DNA of 20,468 bases, from the NCBI GenBank assembly GCA_023245265.1, contig JAHFKQ010000012.1, positions 1 through 20,468 of the forward strand, in the 5' to 3' direction. Every line of letters starts with the position of its first letter. Positions within the stretch are counted from its first letter, which is position 1. The position numbers and the translations under genes are program-made. Below are positions 1-7,181 of the stretch, piece by piece. Source of the DNA: Candidatus Collierbacteria bacterium. Lineage in GTDB: Bacteria; Patescibacteriota; Microgenomatia; UBA1400; MFAQ01. The notes below the pieces were generated by a model that did no database searches, was not told the DNA's origin, and saw only the letters and a list, made by a program, of their open reading frames with translations.

Positions 1-1
1 T

Positions 2-565
2 GGTCAAGAAACTGCCGTTGGTGTCAGTTACATTCTGAAACTCAATCACATGGTTGAGGACAAGACCCATGCCCGCTCGATTGGGCCCTACAGTTTAGTC
101 ACTCAACAGCCTCTCGGTGGTAAAGCTCAAATGGGTGGTCAGCGTTTGGGAGAAATGGAAGTCTGGGCTCTCGAAGCACACAAAGCCGCTTACTCTCTTC
201 AGGAAATGCTTACCTTGAAGTCCGATGATGTCGTCGGCCGTTCCAAAGCTTTCGAAGCCATCGTCAAAGGTGAAACTATCCCGATGTCTTCTATCCCCGA
301 GTCCTTCAAAGTCTTGGTCAAAGAATTAAACTCACTTTGTCTGGCGGTTATTCCTACCGGCCAAGTTGTCGCTCATGTAGAGGAATCTCTTCCGGTCAAG
401 CCTGATATTGCCGCCGAAATCGCTGAAGCCACCAGTATGTCCGATGAACTGGCCGCTACCAGTTTTGAAGAAGGCGAAGATACCGGCGAAGATATGGCCG
501 ATCAAGTTGATGAAGAGGCTGCCGAGGCGGGCGATCCCACTCCGGAAATAGAAACTAGTAATTAA
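2..565 (+). CDS. rpoB: RNA polymerase beta subunit, C-terminal part (5' end outside window)
   Basis: This is the C-terminal end of the beta subunit of DNA-directed RNA polymerase; 187 codons are visible and the reading frame is open to the window edge. The fragment carries the most conserved C-terminal block of the family: LKLNHMVEDK, the QQPLGGKAQMGGQR stretch, GEMEVWALEA and QEMLTLKSDDVVGR, then the SIPESFKVLVKELNSL segment where many RpoB proteins nearly end. Here about 70 further residues follow (from about base 353), rich in Glu, Asp and Ala, so the protein has an acidic tail. It lies 19 bases upstream of rpoC, the usual arrangement. The rifampicin-binding region is outside the window. 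Identity is certain; the role of the tail is unknown. Confidence 0.97.
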   Translation, partial: GQETAVGVSYILKLNHMVEDKTHARSIGPYSLVTQQPLGGKAQMGGQRLGEMEVWALEAHKAAYSLQEMLTLKSDDVVGRSKAFEAIVKGETIPMSSIPESFKVLVKELNSLCLAVIPTGQVVAHVEESLPVKPDIAAEIAEATSMSDELAATSFEEGEDTGEDMADQVDEEAAEAGDPTPEIETSN

Positions 566-584
566 ACACCTAAAACATAAACAC

Positions 585-3500
585 ATGAATAATATAGTCG
601 ATTTCTCAGGTTTACAGATTAGGCTTGCTAGCCCGGAAGATATCCGCAGTTGGTCTTACGGTTTGGTTACCAAACCGGAAACCATTAACTATCGTACCCA
701 AAAACCGGAAAAGGATGGTCTTTTCTGCGAAAGAATTTTTGGACCAACCAAAGATTGGGAATGTTACTGTGGCAAATACAAACGAGTCCGTTTTAAGGGC
801 ATTGTCTGTGACAAATGTGGTGTCGAAGTCACTCTTAGTCGGGTTCGTCGCGAACGCATGGCTCACATCGAACTTTCGGCTCCGGTAGCCCATGTTTGGT
901 TTTTCAAAGGTGCTCCCAGTAAACTGTCTTTACTTCTTGATATCTCTCCTAAAGCCTTAACTTCCGTTATTTACTTTAGTAAATACCTCGTCATGTCCGT
1001 TGACGAAGGTGGCCGTGAGGACGCTATCAATAGTGTCGCCACCCAAAAAGAAACCAAGCTTAACGATGTTCGTGTCAACTTTGATAACCAAATCGAAGCC
1101 ATTAAGACTCAGGGTGAAACCGAGATCAAAGATCTGAAGAAAAAGATTAAAGTCGCCGATGAGCTGGAACTAAAGTCCGATCATCTTAAAACCGAATACA
1201 AGCAAAAAGTCGCCGCTCTCCGCGAACAAATGGTCGTCGAACTGGCTTTCACCGAAGAAATTTATAACAAATTGTCTTCACTCGTCGAGCGCATTCACGC
1301 CAACTCCCTTGTTTCCGATTCCGAGTACGCCAAATTGGAAGAATATGGTTTGGTGAGCTGGATCGAAGCCGGAATGGGTTCCGAAGCTCTTCTGGAAGCC
1401 TTAAAGAAAATCAACCTGGATGAACTGGGTGCCAAACTTAAAGAGGATCTCAACAGTCCTTCCGAAGCCAAACGGCTTCGTGCTACCAAGAGACTTCAGG
1501 TCGTTCGCGGTTTGTCCGACGCCAAGATCAAAGCCGAATGGATGATTGTTCAGACTTTACCTGTCATCCCGCCTGATCTCCGTCCGATGGTTCAGCTTTC
1601 CGGTGGCCGTTTTGCCGCTTCCGACCTGAACGATTTATATCGTCGCGTCATCAACCGTAACAATCGTTTGAAACATCTCATCGATCTCGGTGCTCCCGAA
1701 ATCATTTTGAGAAATGAAAAACGCATGCTTCAGGAGGCAGTTGATTCCTTAATCGATTCTTCTCAAGCTCGCTCTACCCGCCGTTCTCGTACCGGAAAGA
1801 CCCTCAAGTCTCTCTCCGACATGCTTCGCGGTAAGCAAGGTCGTTTCCGTCAGAACCTCCTCGGCAAGCGCGTCGATTACTCCGGTCGCTCTGTTATCGT
1901 CGTCGGACCCGAACTGAAACTGAACCAATGTGGTTTGCCAAAAGACATGGCCTTGGAAATGTTTAAGCCGTTCGTTCTCCACGAGATCATCAAACAGGAC
2001 TTGGCTCCCAATGTCAAAGCCGCCAAAGCTCTTATCGAAAAACGCATGCCTGAGGTTTTTGATATTCTCGAAAAGATTACCAAGAAACATCCGGTTCTCT
2101 TAAACCGTGCTCCGACTCTTCACAAGCTTTCTATCCAAGCTTTCTGGCCGGTTTTGGTCGACGGTGCCGCTATCCGCTTGCACCCTGTTGTTTGTACCGG
2201 TTTCAACGCTGACTTCGATGGAGATCAAATGGCTGTTCATGTGCCTTTAACTAAAAAATCCATTCAAGAGGCCAAGAACCACATGCTTCCTCAGTACAAT
2301 TTGGTCAAACCGTCGGCCGGTAACCCTGTTTCCATTCCTGACTCCAAGGAAATGGCTATCGGTGTTTATTACCTCACCTCGGTCGATACCAAATTACCTC
2401 ACTACAGTACTCCCTTCTCCTCTCCGGCCGAAAGTATCACCGCCTCTCAAAATGGTGCGGTTAATGTTCGACAAATGATTTCGGTGAGACTCACTCCTGA
2501 AGTGAGTAACGAACTGACCGAAACCACCGTTGGTCGAATCATCTTTAACCAGATTCTGCCAAAAGAATGGGCTTTTATTAACCATAATCTTCCTCGTAAA
2601 GAAATCTCGGCCATGTTCCATCGCGCTATTCGTGAGTTGGATCTCAAGAAAGTTGTGAAATTGATCGATAATGTCAAAGATATCGGTTTCCATTACTCCA
2701 CCGTTTCCGGTCTCTCCTTCGCTATCACCGATAACGAAATGTACTCCGGTAAAGATGCCTTTATCGAAGGTGGAAATCAAAAAGCCAAAGCTATCGAAGA
2801 GAACTACAACACCGGTTTGATCACCAACGAAGAACGCCGTAAATTGACCATTCAGATGTGGATGGACACTGCCGAAGAACTGGCCGAAAAAACCTGGCAA
2901 GAATTCTCCGAAGATAATCCGGTTCGCTTGATTATCGACACCGGCATGGGTCGTATCACCAAGAACACCATCAAACAGCTTTCGGCTATGCGTGGTATCA
3001 ATGTGGATCCTCTCGGTAACATGGTGGAACTTCCAACCAAAGGAAACTTCCGCGAAGGTCTTTCCATTTTTGAATATGTTACCTCTATCCGTGGATCCAG
3101 AAAGGGTCTTACCGATACCGCTCTGCGTACCGCCGATGCCGGTTACTTGACTCGTCGCTTGGTCGATGTCAGTCATGACGCCATCATCCGCGCCGAAGAT
3201 TGTGGCACCGACGAGTTCTTGACTATTTCTACCGACGGTACTCGAGGCAAGGTTTACGAGAAAACCATTACTTCCCGCTTCTCCGCCAAGAAAGTTATTT
3301 CTCCGGAAACCCGCAAAGTCTTGGTCGACGCCGGTGAGATGATTACAGAAGTCATCGCCGCTGCCATCGTCAAGTCCGGAATCAAAGAAATCGAGATCCG
3401 CTCTCCGCTGACTTGTAAGATGCGTTTTGGTCTTTGTGCCAAGTGTTACGGTAATAACCTCGCTACCAACGCTTCTGCTGTCATTGGTGACCCGGTGGGT

Positions 3501-4295
3501 GTTACCGCCGCTCAGTCTATTGGTGAACCTGGAACTCAGCTCACTATGCGTACCAAACACTCTGGAGGTATTGCTGGTGTCGATGTGACCCAAGGTCTCC
3601 CTCGTGTGACTGAACTGTTCGAAGTCCGTATGCCGAAACTGGTGGCTCCGATTTCCGAAGTTTCCGGTAAGGTCAAAGTCGTTGAAACCGATAATGGTAA
3701 CCTTATCACCGTCACTCCGACCGGTAAAAAAGATGATCGCAAAGAGTATCTCATTGCTCTCGCCATGCCTCTCAAGGTCGAAGACGGAGACTTAATCGAG
3801 GTCGGTACTCAACTGGCCGCCGGTGGTGTCGACATTCGTGAGCTTTTGAAGATCAAAGGTCTACGAGCCGCTCAAAACTATCTCATTGCCGAAATTCAGT
3901 CTATCTACGAGTCTCAGGGTATCAGTATTCACGACAAACACTTTGAAGTGATTACTCGTAAAATGTGTGACTATGTCCGCATTGACTCGGTGGGAGATTC
4001 CAGTCTTGTCGCCGGTGATGTCATTAGTCGAGGTAGTTACGAAATGGCCAATGAAGGCGTCATCGCTCAAGGAGGCGAACCTGCTACCGCCACGAACCTC
4101 ATTTTGGGCACGATCCGCGCCGCTTTACACACCGACAGTTGGCTTTCCGCCGCTTCCTTCCAGGACACCACTAGTGTCTTGACCGATGCCGCTGTTCAAG
4201 GCAAAGTCGACCACCTGGTCGGTCTTAAAGAGAATGTTATTATTGGTCGCTTAGTCCCGACGAGTAAGCTGCGTGCCAGAATCGAGAATATCTGA
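585..4295 (+). CDS. rpoC: RNA polymerase beta' subunit
   Basis: This is the catalytic beta' subunit of RNA polymerase, 1236 residues. The N-terminal zinc site is C60, C62, C75 and C78. The catalytic Mg-binding motif NADFDGDQMAVH starts at about residue 541, with Asp 543, 545 and 547. The second zinc site is C873, C944, C951 and C954. The bridge-helix/trigger-loop block GVTAAQSIGEPGTQLTMRT precedes residue 991, where Lys replaces the usual Phe before His992. Residues about 141-240 form a charged, coiled-coil-like insertion that Bacillus RpoC lacks; I recall a similar one in Actinobacteria and Chloroflexota. No large insertion interrupts the trigger loop. The chain ends soon after the conserved NVIIGRLVP. 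The ATG at 585 gives the standard N-terminus. The gene ends in TGA and lies between rpoB and rpsL. Confidence 0.99.
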   Translation: MNNIVDFSGLQIRLASPEDIRSWSYGLVTKPETINYRTQKPEKDGLFCERIFGPTKDWECYCGKYKRVRFKGIVCDKCGVEVTLSRVRRERMAHIELSAPVAHVWFFKGAPSKLSLLLDISPKALTSVIYFSKYLVMSVDEGGREDAINSVATQKETKLNDVRVNFDNQIEAIKTQGETEIKDLKKKIKVADELELKSDHLKTEYKQKVAALREQMVVELAFTEEIYNKLSSLVERIHANSLVSDSEYAKLEEYGLVSWIEAGMGSEALLEALKKINLDELGAKLKEDLNSPSEAKRLRATKRLQVVRGLSDAKIKAEWMIVQTLPVIPPDLRPMVQLSGGRFAASDLNDLYRRVINRNNRLKHLIDLGAPEIILRNEKRMLQEAVDSLIDSSQARSTRRSRTGKTLKSLSDMLRGKQGRFRQNLLGKRVDYSGRSVIVVGPELKLNQCGLPKDMALEMFKPFVLHEIIKQDLAPNVKAAKALIEKRMPEVFDILEKITKKHPVLLNRAPTLHKLSIQAFWPVLVDGAAIRLHPVVCTGFNADFDGDQMAVHVPLTKKSIQEAKNHMLPQYNLVKPSAGNPVSIPDSKEMAIGVYYLTSVDTKLPHYSTPFSSPAESITASQNGAVNVRQMISVRLTPEVSNELTETTVGRIIFNQILPKEWAFINHNLPRKEISAMFHRAIRELDLKKVVKLIDNVKDIGFHYSTVSGLSFAITDNEMYSGKDAFIEGGNQKAKAIEENYNTGLITNEERRKLTIQMWMDTAEELAEKTWQEFSEDNPVRLIIDTGMGRITKNTIKQLSAMRGINVDPLGNMVELPTKGNFREGLSIFEYVTSIRGSRKGLTDTALRTADAGYLTRRLVDVSHDAIIRAEDCGTDEFLTISTDGTRGKVYEKTITSRFSAKKVISPETRKVLVDAGEMITEVIAAAIVKSGIKEIEIRSPLTCKMRFGLCAKCYGNNLATNASAVIGDPVGVTAAQSIGEPGTQLTMRTKHSGGIAGVDVTQGLPRVTELFEVRMPKLVAPISEVSGKVKVVETDNGNLITVTPTGKKDDRKEYLIALAMPLKVEDGDLIEVGTQLAAGGVDIRELLKIKGLRAAQNYLIAEIQSIYESQGISIHDKHFEVITRKMCDYVRIDSVGDSSLVAGDVISRGSYEMANEGVIAQGGEPATATNLILGTIRAALHTDSWLSAASFQDTTSVLTDAAVQGKVDHLVGLKENVIIGRLVPTSKLRARIENI

Positions 4296-4314
4296 TAAAA
4301 TACACGAGCTAACT

Positions 4315-4737
4315 ATGCCTACCACTAATCAACTAATCAAAGCCGGCCGTCTCAGTAACGCCCGCAAAGTCAAAACTACGGCTCTCCGTAAGAGTTTTAA
4401 CTCGGTCAAACGCCGAATGGTGGCCACTATGAGTCCTCAAAAGGCCGGTGTCTGTCTTCAGGTCAAGACCATGACTCCTAAGAAGCCTAACTCTGCTCTG
4501 CGTAAAATTGCTCGTGTCCGCCTCAGTAACAAGCAAGAAGTCACCGCTTATATCATGGGTGAAGGTCACAACTTGGCCGAGCACAGTATCGTTTTGATTC
4601 GTGGCGGTCGTGTCCGAGATCTACCTGGTGTGAAGTTTCACATCGTCAGAGGTAAACTTGATACCGGTGGTATTGAAAAACGCCGCACTTCCAGAAGTAA
4701 ATATGGTACCAAACGCCCATCAGCCGCTAAAAAATAA
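4315..4737 (+). CDS. rpsL: 30S ribosomal protein S12
   Basis: S12 (uS12) is the decoding-centre protein of the small subunit; 140 residues. The start is set at the ATG at 4315 (MPTTNQLIKAGR), which matches the family N-terminus. An upstream in-frame start would run into the end of rpoC and add residues unlike S12. The core is clear: TPKKPNSALRK at about 54-64, with the lysines linked to streptomycin response, then GEGHNLAEHS and RVRDLPGVKFH, whose Asp102 is the residue methylthiolated in many bacteria. The segment before TPKKPNS is about 13 residues longer than in E. coli. The C-terminus keeps RSKYGTKRP. The gene starts 19 bases after rpoC and ends 3 bases before rpsG, so it is probably co-transcribed with both. 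No Shine-Dalgarno sequence is visible. Confidence 0.98.
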   Translation: MPTTNQLIKAGRLSNARKVKTTALRKSFNSVKRRMVATMSPQKAGVCLQVKTMTPKKPNSALRKIARVRLSNKQEVTAYIMGEGHNLAEHSIVLIRGGRVRDLPGVKFHIVRGKLDTGGIEKRRTSRSKYGTKRPSAAKK

Positions 4738-4740
4738 ACT

Positions 4741-5217
4741 ATGAGATCCAAGAAAACCCCTCCCAAAAAAGTCCAGTTCGACCCCGTTTACGGCAGTCAG
4801 CTGGTGGCTAAACTGATTAACGGTGTTATGGAAGACGGCAAGAAAACCGTCGTCGCCAAGCATGTTTATCGCGCTATCGACATCGTCGCCGAACAAACCA
4901 AAAAAGACGGTCTCGAGTACTTAAACGAAGCTCTGGAAAACATCAAACCGACCATTGAAGTCCGTTCCCGCCGTGTCGGTGGTGCTTCTTACCAAGTTCC
5001 GACTCCTATCCGCCCGGAACGCCGAGACTCTCTGGCTGTCCGTTGGCTCATCAACGCCGCCAAGGCTCGTGGAGCTAACCCTTACCGCACTCTGGCCGAC
5101 AAGCTCGCCGCCGAAATCGTCGAAGCTCACGAAAATGCCGGTGCCGCTATCAAGAAGAAGCTGGATACTCACAAAATGGCCGAGGCCAACAAAGCCTTCG
5201 CCCACTTCCGCTGGTAA
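4741..5217 (+). CDS. rpsG: 30S ribosomal protein S7
   Basis: S7 (uS7) starts assembly of the small-subunit head and contacts the E-site tRNA; 158 residues, the usual bacterial length. Family landmarks include DPVYGSQLVAKLINGVMEDGKK near the N-terminus, the beta-hairpin region around NIKPTIEVRSRRVGGASYQVP, and PERRDSLAVRWLINAAK. The C-terminal helix ends in HKMAEANKAFAHFRW, as in other S7 proteins. The ATG at 4741 lies 3 bases after the rpsL stop. In many bacteria fusA follows directly. Here a terminator at 5237-5264 closes the transcription unit and foreign-looking genes separate it from fusA. Confidence 0.98.
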   Translation: MRSKKTPPKKVQFDPVYGSQLVAKLINGVMEDGKKTVVAKHVYRAIDIVAEQTKKDGLEYLNEALENIKPTIEVRSRRVGGASYQVPTPIRPERRDSLAVRWLINAAKARGANPYRTLADKLAAEIVEAHENAGAAIKKKLDTHKMAEANKAFAHFRW

Positions 5218-5236
5218 ATTGAATTTATCAATTCTC

Positions 5237-5264
5237 AAAAAGCCTCGCACCCGCGGGGCTTTTT
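5237..5264. terminator. Two-way intrinsic terminator between rpsG and the PLP-enzyme gene
   Basis: A 12-base-pair stem (AAAAAGCCTCGC with GCGGGGCTTTTT, one T-G pair) closes a 4-base loop ACCC. It has an A-tract on one side and a T-tract on the other, so it can end transcription in both directions. It lies 19 bases after the rpsG stop and 2 bases past the stop of the converging minus-strand gene, so it plausibly serves both. Confidence 0.9.
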
Positions 5265-5266
5265 GT

Positions 5267-6208
5267 TTATTCCCTATCCAAAAAGTACTGTGTCAAACAA
5301 AACCGGTACCCATCACCTCGCTTAAATGGTAAGACCAAATCTTTTTGGCTCTGATTTAATTTATTAAAGTCACCTTTGGTTAAATAGCCAAGCAGCATGA
5401 CATCGCTCTGCCGTAGCTCTATTTCGGTTTCTTGCTTTATTAGCTTCAATATTTCCTTTTGGATAGGTGAGTATTTTTTGTAGAAAAAATCCGAGATGAA
5501 AGTGCTAAATACTTTATCAGCGATGATCAGTGACAATATATTTTTGAACCACTTGCTTCCATACAGAGTGTCTATCGGTGCTCGAGAAAAGGTAAAGCCG
5601 ACTCGGTAGTAAAACAGTCCAAACGGCTTACTCATCGAGGTTAAGACAGCGATAATGTTAGGGTTAGAAATATCAAACATTTTTCTCTTAGTCATCCCCA
5701 GATACGCCAAATCGACAATCACTTTATGCCCCAAATTAGCAATTTGATTGATTAAAGTATCTTCCAAAAAATTACCGTCTCGTCCGGAGGGATTAGAAAT
5801 AAACCAATATCCTAGCGGTAGGTTCTTTATTGTCTCAAAGTCTTCTTTTACTTCCCGTACTTTCATTCCTAGGCCGCTTGCACTTTCCCGGTATCCTTCA
5901 TACTCTCCCTCCAAAGTATAAATTGGCGCCACCGGATCATCCTTCTTTATTCGCGCCAGTAGGTGGTATATCCCTTCACTTGACCCGTTGGTAGGATATC
6001 GATACTCGAATGTCTCCAAACCTTTAACATCGTGCTTGTAAAACCTAATCATCCTCTTAATAATTGGTTTTTCGAAATCATCTAGGCCAGGCTTTATCGA
6101 CTTCAAAAATTCACCGTGGGGAAAGTCAGCCGTTATTTCGGAAATAAGTTTTCTAATTTCCGGAAAGTAATAAGAATAGACCGCCTTAATCGTTTTCAGT
6201 TCTTTCAT
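5267..6208 (-). CDS. Short PLP-dependent aminotransferase-like enzyme (fold type I), substrate unknown
   Basis: The 313-residue protein looks like a compact fold-type-I PLP enzyme of the class I/II aminotransferase group. Motifs appear in the expected order: a glycine/serine cofactor-phosphate region YPTNGSSEGIYHLL at about 71-84; SNPSGRDGN at 138-146 (the NP.G motif, with Asn139); VIVDLAYLG at 163-171, with Asp166 for the pyridine nitrogen and Tyr169; and SMSKPFGLFYYRVGF at 191-205, with Lys194 as the probable Schiff-base lysine and Arg202 for phosphate. Arg302 (YRFCLT) may be the substrate-carboxylate arginine. Family members usually have about 380-400 residues, so the C-terminal domain is reduced. 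Its ATG overlaps the stop of the upstream radical SAM gene by 4 bases, so the two are probably translated together and act on one pathway. The reaction and substrate cannot be read from the sequence. It could also be a lyase or decarboxylase of the same fold. Confidence 0.8.
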   Translation of the reverse strand: MKELKTIKAVYSYYFPEIRKLISEITADFPHGEFLKSIKPGLDDFEKPIIKRMIRFYKHDVKGLETFEYRYPTNGSSEGIYHLLARIKKDDPVAPIYTLEGEYEGYRESASGLGMKVREVKEDFETIKNLPLGYWFISNPSGRDGNFLEDTLINQIANLGHKVIVDLAYLGMTKRKMFDISNPNIIAVLTSMSKPFGLFYYRVGFTFSRAPIDTLYGSKWFKNILSLIIADKVFSTFISDFFYKKYSPIQKEILKLIKQETEIELRQSDVMLLGYLTKGDFNKLNQSQKDLVLPFKRGDGYRFCLTQYFLDRE

Positions 6209-7080
6209 AAAATTATGGCTCCTTGATACTGCCAGTCAAAGCGAATGTGACCATCGGGAAAGAAGATCATCTGACGGATATCATCCGTTCCCGGCTTGAT
6301 GGTTAGAGCGTCGGTCAGACACACATTTTGTCCGTTCACATCAAAGATTCTGGAGTTATGCCCGTAAGACAAGAGTAACCTTCCATCTTTCTCGAGCCAA
6401 GCGTTGATATCGGCGATTTTCTTGGGGGTCAACATCATGTTTACGGTATCCACCTTGTATTTTTCGTTTTCCGACTTCTCGGGGGCCGCTACCGGCCTTA
6501 AAGACACTTGTTCCACTTTCCACTCCTGTGCTTTTTCCACCATTTTTTGGGCTTCCTGCGGGGTGTCGATGTGGTCTTTAATTAAGACGACCGAGAATCG
6601 GACCGAGTACCCAATCTTGTGGAGTTTCTCGATGATTTTTCCAAGGTCAGGGTAACTCTTCTTGCCGGGTACATAATTGGCCCGATTTTTTTCCGGGTCA
6701 TAATGCACCACCGAGATCGAAATAATTGATAAGCCTAGGTCATACCACTCTTTTAAATACTGGTCGTACTTTTCTTCCTGTTCCGAAAAGAGAATCGCGT
6801 TAGTCTGAAGCTCCAAAATTGGAAAATCGTATTTCTGCAAGTGAGTTAAATACTCCGTTAGCTGATCTGGATAAAGTGTCGGTTCACCTTTGCCGGTCAA
6901 CAAGACCGTGGTAATGCCATTTATTTGGGCCATCCGGCAGGCCTTGTGAAAGTTATTCCAATTAACTTGGGTCGGCTTAAAACCAATCCCTCTAATCCCG
7001 GTCATCTTGGAAACACAGAAGGGACAACTGGCGTTACAAATTGCGTTCCCCGAAACTACCGTAAAGGTTTGTATTTTCAT
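6205..7080 (-). CDS. Radical SAM protein, substrate unknown
   Basis: This is a radical SAM enzyme of 291 residues, a single TIM-barrel-type domain. The 4Fe-4S cluster motif CNASCPFC (C-x3-C-x2-C) is at residues 15-22 from the chosen start, preceded by TFTVVSGNAI. TGKGEPTLYP at about 62-71 is the GGEP-like SAM-binding motif. Only scattered other cysteines are present, so no SPASM or other auxiliary-cluster domain is evident. I place the start at the ATG at 7080. A GTG at 7092 would add four residues but lies inside the promoter's -10 box and could not be on that transcript. The stop overlaps the ATG of the PLP enzyme (ATGA), so the two form an operon. Homology to MoaA-type proteins is general only; the substrate may be a peptide, nucleoside or small molecule. 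Confidence 0.85.
   Translation of the reverse strand: MKIQTFTVVSGNAICNASCPFCVSKMTGIRGIGFKPTQVNWNNFHKACRMAQINGITTVLLTGKGEPTLYPDQLTEYLTHLQKYDFPILELQTNAILFSEQEEKYDQYLKEWYDLGLSIISISVVHYDPEKNRANYVPGKKSYPDLGKIIEKLHKIGYSVRFSVVLIKDHIDTPQEAQKMVEKAQEWKVEQVSLRPVAAPEKSENEKYKVDTVNMMLTPKKIADINAWLEKDGRLLLSYGHNSRIFDVNGQNVCLTDALTIKPGTDDIRQMIFFPDGHIRFDWQYQGAIIL
6219..6224 (-). promoter_or_regulatory. Shine-Dalgarno site of the PLP-enzyme gene
   Basis: The minus strand reads AAGGAG, 10 bases before the ATG at 6208 and within the end of the upstream radical SAM gene. It supports that start and contrasts with the ribosomal genes in this window, which have no such site. Confidence 0.6.
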
Positions 7081-7081
7081 C

Positions 7082-7102
7082 TTAGTGTACACTATACACT
7101 AA
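7082..7102. promoter_or_regulatory. Operator-like inverted repeat over the radical SAM promoter
   Basis: Two perfect 8-base arms, TTAGTGTA (7082-7089) and TACACTAA (7095-7102), flank a 5-base spacer. A second perfect 10-base palindrome, AGTGTACACT, is at 7084-7093. The repeat covers the -10 box and the expected transcription start of the minus-strand operon, where a bound repressor would block RNA polymerase. No regulator gene is in the window, and the protein that would bind is unknown. Confidence 0.55.
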
Positions 7103-7119
7103 TAAATTCACGGTGTCAA
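7091..7119 (-). promoter_or_regulatory. Near-consensus sigma-70 promoter of the radical SAM/PLP operon
   Basis: On the minus strand, TTGACA (7114-7119) is followed by a 17-base spacer and TATAGT (7091-7096). This is a perfect -35 box and a 5-of-6 -10 box at ideal spacing. Transcription should begin near 7083-7085, only a few bases before the ATG at 7080, so the mRNA would have almost no leader. Confidence 0.75.
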
Positions 7120-7132
7120 GCGAAATGTAGCT

Positions 7133-7138
7133 TATAAT
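7133..7138 (+). promoter_or_regulatory. Possible -10 box for the methyltransferase gene
   Basis: TATAAT is a perfect -10 consensus 43 bases before the ATG at 7182. No good -35 box is found at 16-18 bases upstream, so the site is only likely. It lies 14 bases from the -35 box of the divergent operon, so the two promoters may compete or share control. Confidence 0.4.
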
Positions 7139-7166
7139 TCCCCCAGTTCTTTACCATTCTAATTTC

Positions 7167-7175
7167 AAGAGGAGG
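7167..7175 (+). promoter_or_regulatory. Strong Shine-Dalgarno site of the methyltransferase gene
   Basis: AAGAGGAGG ends 6 bases before the ATG at 7182, close to ideal, and fixes this start. A small AGGA/TCCT hairpin could partly cover it. It is the strongest ribosome binding site I see in the window. Confidence 0.8.
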
Positions 7176-7181
7176 CTCCTT

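Noticed and set aside
2394..3593. Antisense open frame of 399 codons opposite rpoC
   Set aside because: It lies wholly opposite a strongly conserved gene, has no family motifs, and its Gly/Asp/Thr-rich makeup is what the reverse of rpoC codons gives.
4273..4314. Upstream start for rpsL
   Set aside because: The added residues overlap rpoC and do not resemble S12, whereas the ATG at 4315 gives the family N-terminus.
7090..7092. GTG start for the radical SAM gene
   Set aside because: It falls inside the -10 box of the near-consensus promoter, so it would not be in the transcript; the ATG at 7080 fits better.
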